In this document: positions 20,645 through 28,200 of the stretch, piece after piece
Numbering within the stretch: the first letter of the stretch is position 1
How the letters are laid out: each line of letters begins with the position of its first letter
DNA from: DASRIA01 sp035650255
GTDB taxonomy: Bacteria; Actinomycetota; Thermoleophilia; Solirubrobacterales; JBBDJG01
Reading direction: 5' to 3'
NCBI GenBank assembly: GCA_035650255.1
Contig: DASRIA010000051.1
Coordinates: 1 to 28,407, forward strand
DNA: 28,407 bases
Notes under the pieces: model-generated
Database searches by the model: none
What the model saw: only the letters and a program-made list of their open reading frames with translations
What the model was told of the DNA's origin: nothing
Position numbers and translations under genes: made by a program

Positions 20645-21322
20645 GTGCCCAGCAGTGTTCAGTACGGCAGCGTGATGGAACAGCTCGTCAAGCCCCGCCT
20701 GCGTGGCGTGTCTCATCAGTGGGCGTTCTTCGTCGCGCTCGCGGCCGGCGTGATACTCGTGGTCGCTGCGCCTTCCGGGCGCGCGACGCTCGCAGCGGCG
20801 ATCTACGCCGTGACCGTCGCGGCGATGTTCGGCGCCAGCGCCCTGTACCACCGGGTCGACTGGAAGTCGCTCTCCGCCCGCCGCTGGATGCGCCGCCTCG
20901 ACCACTCGATGATCTACCTGCTGATCGCCGGCACGTACACGCCGTTCGCGTTGCTGGTGCTGGACGGAGGGATCGCAAACGCGGTGCTGATCGCGGTCTG
21001 GAGCGGTGCGGCACTCGGCATCGGCCTCAAGATGCTGTGGCCCGACACGCCGAAGTGGCTGACGGCCGCGGTGTACGTGACGCTCGGCTGGGTTGCGGTG
21101 ATCGCATTTCCAGAGCTCGCCTCCGAGCTCGGCTTCCTCGGGATGTTCCTGGTCGCGGGCGGCGGCGTCCTGTACACGGCCGGCGCGATCGTCTATGCCC
21201 TGCGCCGCCCCGACCCGGCCCCCGCGGTGTTCGGGTACCACGAGATCTTCCACGTGCTCGTGATCGCCGCGGCCCTGCTGCAGTTCGTCGCGGTCGCGGC
21301 TTACGCGCTGCCGGCCGGCTGA
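20645..21322 (+). CDS. Hemolysin III / PAQR-family seven-helix membrane protein
   Basis: 225 aa with seven hydrophobic helices. The family's conserved sites are present: SALYHRVDW after helix 2, LDHSMIYLLIAGTYTPFALL in helix 3, and the late YHEIFHVLVIAAALLQF. The His and Asp residues in these motifs form the zinc site of PAQR-type membrane hydrolases, so ceramidase- or lipid-hydrolase-like chemistry is more likely than haemolysis. Start: GTG at 20645 is used; ATG at 20675 (MEQLVKPRLRGVSHQWAFF) is equally good because the family starts close to KPRLRG. The 3' end overlaps the convergent SRPBCC gene by 22 bases. Confidence 0.88.
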   Translation: MPSSVQYGSVMEQLVKPRLRGVSHQWAFFVALAAGVILVVAAPSGRATLAAAIYAVTVAAMFGASALYHRVDWKSLSARRWMRRLDHSMIYLLIAGTYTPFALLVLDGGIANAVLIAVWSGAALGIGLKMLWPDTPKWLTAAVYVTLGWVAVIAFPELASELGFLGMFLVAGGGVLYTAGAIVYALRRPDPAPAVFGYHEIFHVLVIAAALLQFVAVAAYALPAG

Positions 21323-21765
21323 TCCGCGAGCTTGCGTGCCAGGCGGCGCCAGCGCCGCTGGCGGTAGCGGTAGAGGAGCTGCGCGTACGCCCATACGAAG
21401 GGCGTGAGCACGCCGGCCGAGATGTCGATCTCGTCCGTGTAGAAGCTGCGCCACGGGCCCCGCTCGTCCACCGTGATGCGGTGGCGCCACTCCTTCACGG
21501 CGCCACCCCCCTCCTCCGTCTGGATCTCGCGGTGCACGTCATCGACGCGCAGGATCGTGATCTCGTGCCACCAGGCCGGGATGAAGCCGAAGAAGAGGAG
21601 CTTTACCCGGTACGTCTCGCCCGCAGCGAAGTGTCGCGGGAGCTCGTTCTCCGTGCGAAACCCGAGCAGCCCCTTGGTCACGTAGCGCAGCGTCTCCGGC
21701 TGCTTGACGGTGTCCCACGTCACCGCAGCCGAAAGTGGCAGCGTCGTCGAGACCCGGACGATCAG
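21301..21765 (-). CDS. SRPBCC (START-like) superfamily protein with probable CTG start
   Basis: 154 aa. The N-terminus VRVSTTLPLSAAVTWDTVKQ, followed by PETLRYVTKGLLGF, is the first strand and helix of an SRPBCC ligand-binding fold; later come the aromatic FFGFIPAWWHEITIL and GPWRSFYTDEIDISAG strands and a basic C-terminal helix (YRQRRWRRLARKL). No ATG, GTG or TTG lies upstream of the first strand in frame near the preceding stop. The first usable in-frame codon is CTG at 21765, which overlaps the upstream gene's TGA as CTGA. A GTG inside (at AVTW) would delete strand 1. It is coupled to the secreted copper-protein gene. The ligand is unknown. Confidence 0.75.
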   Translation of the reverse strand: MIVRVSTTLPLSAAVTWDTVKQPETLRYVTKGLLGFRTENELPRHFAAGETYRVKLLFFGFIPAWWHEITILRVDDVHREIQTEEGGGAVKEWRHRITVDERGPWRSFYTDEIDISAGVLTPFVWAYAQLLYRYRQRRWRRLARKLADQPAGSA

Positions 21766-23537
21766 GGAACCAGGAGGCCCTGCACTGCGAATGCCGCGTT
21801 GGGCTGCGTGGACGCGACGCCGTCGGCGCCGCCGTCGTTGACCTTCACCTGCCCGAGCTGCCAGATGGAGCGTCGCCCTTCCTTGACCGCGCCCGCGCCC
21901 ACCACCGCATCGGCGGTCGTGTTCACGGAACAGGTGGAGCCCACGGTGGTGCTGGCGGTGGTCGCGCACGGCACGGTCACGCGGAAGGCCGTGTCCTGCC
22001 CGGTGCCCACGAGCGACGGGCCGTTGTCACGGTCGGTCACCCGGATGATCGTGTCCAGCTGCAGCTGACCGGTGTAGTCGGGCAAGCCGGAGGTGGTGCG
22101 GCGCACGTCGGTGATGGAGACGTTGAAGCGGGCGTCGGCCTCGTCGGCAGGAGTGGCCGCGTTGCCCGTGATCGAAGTCGTCTTCACGAAGCCCTGCGAA
22201 TTGAGGCCCGCCCCGTTGGAATCCGGGGTGCCGATCGTCAGCTGGGTCGACGTCGCCGCCGGCGGGTTGCAGGACCCGTCCGGGTTGGAGGCGTTGCCGG
22301 GGAAGTCCGGTGGGCCGTGGATGCGATTGGGGCTGGTGCACGCATTGAACGCCGGTACCAGCGACACCCTCGCGGTGCTGGCCGACTTCGGCCGCACGTA
22401 CCCAGGCGAGATCGGCACGTACCACGCGCCCATGATTCCCATCACGTCGGTCTTGGGAGTGCCGGAGTCGTTCTGGTACTCGCTGTGCAGCCTGATCACC
22501 TGGCCGGCGCTGATCGGTATGCCGTCGGTCGGATAGGCGCCGCCGGCCGGATACGCCTCCGCCTGCGCGCCTGCGGGCACGGCAGTGTTCACGCCGCAGT
22601 TGCTGTCGGTGTCCAGGTGCCCGTTGCTGCCGTTGCCGGCACCGAACGAGGTCCCGTGGTTCGCCTCCGATCTGCAGAGGGTCGCTCCCGTGATGTCGGA
22701 CGGCGGCGGGTTGTTCGGCGGGATCGGCCCGTAGTACGTGGAGCCGCTGCCGCCGATCAGCTCGGCCGACAGCGCGATCGCGCCGCCGCGCGCGGAGCAG
22801 TGCGTCGGGCACCAGCTGGGGTCGATGATGTCGATGTCGTGGAGGTGGCCGTTCATGCCGATGATGCGCCCGTCCACGGGCATCGTCCAGTTGACGTGCG
22901 TGTCGGAGTAACCGGTCGGGATCGTGTACTCCGAGTTACCGCCACTGCAGATCGAGTCGATGTCGAGCCACAGCGGGCGCGTGTCCGCGGTCTCAGAGGT
23001 CGGCCGCCAGCGGAAGATCACCTCGATGTTCACGGTGCGCGCGGTCCCGGACTTGTTCACGATGTGAGTGATCATGTTCCAGTTCGCGGCGTTGTTCGTG
23101 TACCCGAACGGTGTCGGTAGGTGGGAGTGAGTGCGCTCGTTGCCGGCGCCGAAGAACGGCTCTGAGATCGGGCAGCCGATGCCCGTCTGCGACGGGTTGA
23201 ACAGCACGAAGTGGTGCAGCATCAGCCCGTTGTCCAGGTTGGCGGTCGTGCCGCCGGGGTCGAACACCAAGTTCGGAACCATGTCGGTGATGCGGCAGTT
23301 CGTGCACGGCGCGGGTACGGACATGGGCACGTTGTGGACCTGGCCGTTGGCCGGCACGGTGAACGGCCCGTAGAGCGCCCGGACCAGCTGGCCGGGCCGT
23401 GCGGGGAGGTCGGAGCGCGGGTCGGAGAACGACCCGATGTTGGTGACCGAGCTGGCCGCGGCCGGCCCGGCTGCGAGCAGCAGGAATGCGCCGGTCAAGG
23501 TCGCAGCGGCGATCGCGCGGAACCCCATCCCCCTCAT
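21762..23537 (-). CDS. Secreted protein with PHM-like copper-ligand pattern plus Cys-SPNR-x-HG domain
   Basis: 591 aa. Signal peptide about 1-28 (FRAIAAATLTGAFLLLAAGP). Residues about 55-385 show the metal-ligand order of copper type II ascorbate-dependent monooxygenases (PHM/DBM): a His pair at 108-109 (LMLHHFVLF), a further His at 137 or 139 (THSH), HxH at 231-233 (GMNGHLHDID), and Met366 or Met369 (DVMGIMGAWY). Several Cys pairs could form disulfides. Residues about 399-591 repeat the domain of the 13992-14717 protein (SPNRIHG, SCNPP, IGTPDSNG, VNDGGADG, VQGLLVP). Start: ATG at 23537, the first one giving a clean signal peptide; 23528 is an alternative, and neither has a strong ribosome site. 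Enzyme activity is inferred from ligand order only. Confidence 0.8.
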   Translation of the reverse strand: MRGMGFRAIAAATLTGAFLLLAAGPAAASSVTNIGSFSDPRSDLPARPGQLVRALYGPFTVPANGQVHNVPMSVPAPCTNCRITDMVPNLVFDPGGTTANLDNGLMLHHFVLFNPSQTGIGCPISEPFFGAGNERTHSHLPTPFGYTNNAANWNMITHIVNKSGTARTVNIEVIFRWRPTSETADTRPLWLDIDSICSGGNSEYTIPTGYSDTHVNWTMPVDGRIIGMNGHLHDIDIIDPSWCPTHCSARGGAIALSAELIGGSGSTYYGPIPPNNPPPSDITGATLCRSEANHGTSFGAGNGSNGHLDTDSNCGVNTAVPAGAQAEAYPAGGAYPTDGIPISAGQVIRLHSEYQNDSGTPKTDVMGIMGAWYVPISPGYVRPKSASTARVSLVPAFNACTSPNRIHGPPDFPGNASNPDGSCNPPAATSTQLTIGTPDSNGAGLNSQGFVKTTSITGNAATPADEADARFNVSITDVRRTTSGLPDYTGQLQLDTIIRVTDRDNGPSLVGTGQDTAFRVTVPCATTASTTVGSTCSVNTTADAVVGAGAVKEGRRSIWQLGQVKVNDGGADGVASTQPNAAFAVQGLLVP

Positions 23538-23594
23538 TGCCGACGAGTGTAGCCCGCGATCGTGAATCGGGGTGGACAACTTTCATCCCACCGG

Positions 23595-23630
23595 TTGACC
23601 GGCCGTGACTCCTATGCGAACATACGTTCG
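23595..23630 (+). promoter_or_regulatory. SOS promoter: LexA box abutting the imuB start codon
   Basis: CGAACATACGTTCG at 23617-23630 is a perfect match to the Gram-positive/actinobacterial LexA box CGAACRNRYGTTYG. TTGACC (23595-23600) is a good -35; 17 bases on, GAACAT (23618-23623) is the -10 and lies inside the box. The ATG at 23631 follows the box directly, near the predicted +1, so the mRNA is probably leaderless and fully shut by LexA. Confidence 0.85.
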
Positions 23631-24827
23631 ATGCACAGGGAGGCACAGGTCGTATGCGTTCTGATCCCGCGGTTCACGCTTCTGACCGCGCTGGGGGACC
23701 GCCGCGACCTGCTGCGGACGCCGGCGGCGCTCGCTCCTGAGCCAGACCGCGAGCAGGTCGTCGGCGAGGTGTCGGGCGCAGCGGAGGCGCACGGGATCCA
23801 TCCCGGGATGCGGCTGGGAGAGGCGCTTGCGCGCTGCCCCGGGCTGCGACTCGTGCCGCCCGACCCCGAGCGCGCGGCGAGCAGGTGGGAGGCGGTGCTC
23901 GCCGCGCTCGAGGGCCTCGGCGCGGCGGTCGAGCCGGCCGTGCCGGGCGAAGCCTGCTTCGACGGGGCGGCGCTGCGGCGGATGTACGGCGGCCACCTCG
24001 AGGGCGTGCTGGCGCGCACCCGCAGGGCCGTCCGGATGCCGGCCCGCCTGGGTGCGGCGCCGAGCCGCTTCTGCGCATACGCGGCGGCCACTCGCGCGCG
24101 CCCGGGACGCGGGTCGAAGATCGTGCCCGCCGGTGCGGAGCGTGCGTTTCTGGCGCCGCTGCCGGTGTCGCTCTTGCCCGCGCCGCTCGCGCGGGAGCTG
24201 TGTCCTCCGCTCGAGCGGCTCGGCATACGCACGCTGGGCATGCTGGCTGCGCTGCCCGCGGCCGACGTGGCCGACCGCTTCGGGGCGCCGGGCCTGCGGG
24301 CACGGGAGCTGGCCGGCGGCCACGACTCGCCGTTGCGCCCGCGCCCGCCCGGCGAGGTGCTGTCGGAGGAGATCGAGCTGCCCGAGGCGGTCTCGGGCAT
24401 CCAGCTCCAGCGCGCGCTCGAGCTCCTGATCGACCGGCTGCTGGCGCGCCCGGAGCGGCGTGAGCGCGCGCTGCGCAGGATGCGGCTCGGCGCCCGCTTC
24501 GTCGAGCGGGGCACGTGGCGGCGTGACGTCGCGCTGCGCCAGGCGACGACCTCGCGCGAACGCCTGCGGCTGGCGCTGTCCACGCGCCTCGCGGAGCTGC
24601 CCGCGCCGATCGAGCGGCTGTCGCTGACCGTCGTGGCCTTCGGGCCGCCGGTCGCCGACCAGCTCTCGTTCCACCGCCCGGCCGATGAGCGCCGCCTGCG
24701 CCTTGCGGAAGCGCTGCGCCAGACACGCGCGGCGGCCGGCGGGGAGTCGGTGCTGCGCGTGCTCGACACCGATCCGGGGTCGCGCGTGCCGGAGCGCCGC
24801 GCCTTCCTCACCCCACACCCGGAGTAG
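23631..24827 (+). CDS. imuB: ImuB-like inactive Y-family DNA polymerase (mutasome subunit)
   Basis: 398 aa. Y-family fold: palm start VVCVLIPRFTLLTAL, VEPAVPGEACFDG in place of the active-site SxDE region, thumb helix-hairpin-helix ERLGIRTLGMLAALPAADVA and a little-finger domain. The first metal-binding Asp of active enzymes is missing (IPRF), as in ImuB, which acts as the adapter joining DnaE2 to the sliding clamp in damage-induced mutagenesis. It is shorter than mycobacterial ImuB, with no obvious C-terminal extension. Start: ATG at 23631, directly behind the LexA box; a longer upstream start would place the operator in the coding region. It begins an SOS cluster with DUF6504 and dnaE2. No imuA' is in the window. 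Confidence 0.85.
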   Translation: MHREAQVVCVLIPRFTLLTALGDRRDLLRTPAALAPEPDREQVVGEVSGAAEAHGIHPGMRLGEALARCPGLRLVPPDPERAASRWEAVLAALEGLGAAVEPAVPGEACFDGAALRRMYGGHLEGVLARTRRAVRMPARLGAAPSRFCAYAAATRARPGRGSKIVPAGAERAFLAPLPVSLLPAPLARELCPPLERLGIRTLGMLAALPAADVADRFGAPGLRARELAGGHDSPLRPRPPGEVLSEEIELPEAVSGIQLQRALELLIDRLLARPERRERALRRMRLGARFVERGTWRRDVALRQATTSRERLRLALSTRLAELPAPIERLSLTVVAFGPPVADQLSFHRPADERRLRLAEALRQTRAAAGGESVLRVLDTDPGSRVPERRAFLTPHPE

Positions 24828-24845
24828 CGCCATGTTGCGCCCCGG

Positions 24846-24896
24846 CGAACTTTCGCGATCTACACCCACCCCTCGGGTGCGAAACGCGAAAGTTCG
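24846..24896. repeat. AACTTT-type hairpin repeat, copy 3 (inside SOS cluster)
   Basis: A perfect 12-bp outer stem CGAACTTTCGCG/CGCGAAAGTTCG and inner stem CACCC/GGGTG over a 7-base loop. It is the most perfect of the three copies. It lies 19 bases after imuB and 31 bases before the DUF6504 gene, so it would be part of the operon transcript and may attenuate or stabilise it. Confidence 0.7.
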
Positions 24897-24927
24897 GTCG
24901 GTCGGACCGGTTCTCGAGGCCGGTTAG

Positions 24928-25170
24928 TTGGCCCGCCGTCTCTACCGGCCGCGCGCGGCAACGGTCGCGGCGAGCGCGGACGGCGTCCCCGAGCGGGTGG
25001 GCCGCGCCGGCGTGGACTCGGTGCGCGAGGAGTGGCTGGTCGAGGACCGCTGGTGGACAGCCCGGCCGCTGCGCCGGCGCTACTTCGAGCTGACGCTCGC
25101 GGGCGGTGCCAACGCGGTCGTGTTCTGCGATCTCGTGAGCGGTCGCTGGTATTCGCAGAAGGGCGCCTGA
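24928..25170 (+). CDS. DUF6504-family small protein of the ImuB-DnaE2 cluster
   Basis: 80 aa, soluble. The conserved core is VREEWLVEDRWWTARPLRRR followed by YFELTL, and the end is VVFCDLVSGRWYSQKG. This matches the short protein commonly encoded between the Y-family and dnaE2 genes of actinobacterial mutagenesis cassettes (DUF6504). The Trp-rich, basic surface suggests nucleic acid or protein contact within the mutasome; no biochemical role is known to me. Start: TTG at 24928, with gagg several bases upstream. It is likely co-transcribed from the LexA-controlled imuB promoter. Confidence 0.8.
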   Translation: MARRLYRPRAATVAASADGVPERVGRAGVDSVREEWLVEDRWWTARPLRRRYFELTLAGGANAVVFCDLVSGRWYSQKGA

Positions 25171-25240
25171 CCGTGATAGCGGCGAGCGCCGAAGGCGCGA
25201 AGCACAGGACTTTAGGTGGCGGCGAAGCCGCCTCGATGTG
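25171..25240 (+). promoter_or_regulatory. Twin GAA-loop hairpins and mini-ORF in front of dnaE2
   Basis: Two tight stems, each with a GAA loop: GCGCC-gaa-GGCGC (25186-25198) and GGCGGC-gaa-GCCGCC (25218-25232). A 22-codon frame from GTG 25173 ends in TGATG, its stop sharing one base with the dnaE2 ATG. No Shine-Dalgarno sequence precedes that ATG, so coupling to the mini-ORF is possible. Confidence 0.4.
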
Positions 25241-28200
25241 ATGTACGCGGAGCTGCACGCGCATTCGGCGTACTCGTTCCTGGACGGAGCGTCCTCCCCG
25301 GAGGAGATGGCCGCCGCGGCCGCCGTGCACGGCTACCCGGCCGTCGCACTCACCGACCACGACGGGCTGTACGGGTCGATGGAGTTCGCGCACGCGTGCA
25401 AGGGCCTCGGCGTGAAGGCGATCACCGGTGCGGAGGTGACCATCAAGGACGAGCGGGACGAGCCCGCTCACCTCACCTTGCTCGCCCAGGATCGCACCGG
25501 CTACTCCAACCTCTGCCGCCTCCTGACCGCGGCGCACGCGCACACGCGGCAGAACCCGCGCGAGCGCACAGCCCCACACGCCACGGTCGAGCAGGTGGCC
25601 GAGCACGCGGAGGGTGTCGTGTGCCTGTCCGGCTGCGCCCGCGACGGCGCGGCCGCGCGGCACGGGCGGCAGTTGCTGGCCGCCTTCGGGCGCGAGCGCT
25701 TCCGCATCGAGCTCCAGCGCCCGTTCTGGCGCCGCGACCGCGCGCGCAACCGCACGCTCGCGCGGCTGGCCGAACAGCTCGGCGTGCCGTGCGTGGCGAC
25801 CGGCAACGTGCACTCCCACCATCCCGACCGCGCCCGGCTCCAGGACGCGTTCGTGGCGGTGCGCCTGCTGTCGACGATCGACCAGACCGAGCCCCAGCGC
25901 CGCGGCAACGGCACGTCCGTGATGGCCTCCCCCTCCGAGATGGCGGCGCGGTTCGCCGACCACCCGGAAGCGGTCGCGGAGACGGCGCGGATCGCGGAGC
26001 GGATCGAGTTCGACCTCACGCGCGACCTCGGCTACCGCTATCCGGGCGCGGAGGATTCCGAGGCGGACCGCAAGCTCGCCGAGCTGTGCGGCGCGCGCCT
26101 GTACGAGCGCTATCCCCACAACGGCGAGAACGGCGAGGCCAGGGCGCGGCTGGAACAGGAGCTGGGCGTGATCCGCAAGCTCGGCCTGTCGGGTTTCTTC
26201 CTGCTCCACCACGACATGCTCGAGCTGGCGCGCGAGGTCGCGGTCGAGGTGCGCGGCGCGAGCGCGGCGCGCCGCCTCCTCCCTCCCGGACGAGGCCGTG
26301 GATCGTCCGTCAGCTCGATCGTCTGCTACCTCACCGGCCTCTCGCACATCGACCCGATCCGCAACAAGCTGCTGCTGGGGCGCTTCCTGCACGAGGAGAT
26401 CACGTCGCTGCCGGACATCGACCTCGACTTCCCGCGCGACATCCGCGAGCGGCTGATCCCGCGCGTGCACGACCGCTACGGCACCGAGCGCGCCGCGCTC
26501 GTGGCCGCATTCGCGACCTATCGCTGGAAGGGCGTGATCCGCGACCTCGGCAAGGCGCTCGGGCTGCCGGCCGGCGAGGTGGAGCGCGTCGCGCGCTCCG
26601 CGGACGTATACGGCGACGTCGACGAGTTCCGGCACGGCGTGGCCGAGGCGATCGGCACGCGGCGCGCGGACTCGGAGCGCTGGCGCGCGCTGATCGAGCT
26701 CGGCCCGGAGGCATACGGCCTGCCGCGCCACGCCTCCCAGCATCCCGGCGGGATGGTGATCTCGACCCGGCCGCTGATCGACCTGTGCCCGGTGCAGCCG
26801 TCGGCGATGGAAGGGCGCAACCTCGTGCAGTGGGACAAGGACTCGTGCGCGGACGCGGGCTTCCTGAAGATAGATCTATTGGGATTGGGCATGCTGTCCG
26901 CGGTCGAGCGCTGCGTCGACGAGATCGCGCGGGTACGCGGTGAGCACATCGACCTGTCGCGCACCGACTACAGCGACGCGGAGGTCTACGAGACGATCCA
27001 GCGCGCGGAGACGACCGGCGTGTTCCAGATCGAGAGCCGCGCGCAGATGCAGAGCCTGCGCCGCACGCTGCCGGCCTCGCTCGACGACCTCACCGTCCAG
27101 GTTGCGCTCGTGCGACCGGGCCCGATCCAGGGCGGCGCGGTGCATCCCTATATAGAGAGGCGGGTGCGGCGCCGGGAAGATCCGGACTACCCGATCCCGT
27201 ACGCGCATCCGGCGCTCGAGCCGGTGCTGGAGGAGACGCTCGGGGTGATCGTGTTCCAGGACCAGGTGCTGGAGGTGTCGATGGCGCTCGCGGGCTTCTC
27301 ACCCGGCGAGGCAGAGGGCCTGCGCCGCGCGATGAGCCGCAAGCGCTCCGACGCGGCGATCCTCGTGTACCGCGACCGCTTCATCGAGGGCGCGCTGGAG
27401 CGCGGCGTCGAGCGCAGCGTCGCGGAACGGATCTTCGAGCAGGTGCGCGGCTTCTCCGGCTTCGGGTTCCCGAAGGCGCACGCGGCCGCATTCGGCCTGC
27501 TCGCATACCAGTCGACGTGGCTGCGCGTGCACTATGGCCCGGAGTTCCTGTGCGCCCTGCTGAACGAGCAGCCGATGGGCTTCTATCCCCCCGACGCGCT
27601 CGTGCACGAGGCGCAGCGCCGCGGGATGGAGGTGCTGCCGCCCCACATCAACCGCAGCGCTGCCGAGTGCCACGTGGAGCCACTCATCGCGAACATTGTT
27701 GATCCGCTCACGACAGGTGGGAGCGGATTCACATCGTTCGCCGTGCGGATCGGGTTGGGCTACGTCCAGGGGGTGAAGGAGGAGGAGATCAAATCGCTCG
27801 TAGCGGAGCGTGACCTGCACGGCTCCTACCGCGATGCGGGCGATCTGGCCGCGCGGTCGGGCGCCGGTCGCGACACGCTCGAGCGATTGGCGTGGAGCGG
27901 CGCCTGTGACGACCTGCCGCGGCGCGAGTCGCTGTGGCAGATGGGCGTCGTGACGCCGGGCCGGGCTGTCCCGGGAGGCGTGCAGCTGTCGCTGCCGCTG
28001 TCGCCGCCCGACGCGCCGGCGCTGAAGGAGCTGACCGCGTGGGAGCGGCTGCTGGCCGACTACGGCTCGTTCAAGATCAGCATCGCGGAGCACCCGATGG
28101 CGCTGCTGCGGCCGGACCTGCACGAGATGGTCGCCTCCAGCAAGAGCCTCGAGCGCACCCGCGACCGCAGCCGCGTGTCCGTCGCCGGCCTCGTGGTCGC

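Noticed and set aside
19831..22068. 745-codon plus-strand frame across ppx, hemolysin III and the SRPBCC gene
   Set aside because: Antisense or off-frame shadow with biased Arg/Ala composition and no domain.
25216..26943. 575-codon plus-strand frame inside dnaE2
   Set aside because: Off-frame Arg/Pro-rich shadow; the dnaE2 frame from 25241 carries all polymerase motifs.
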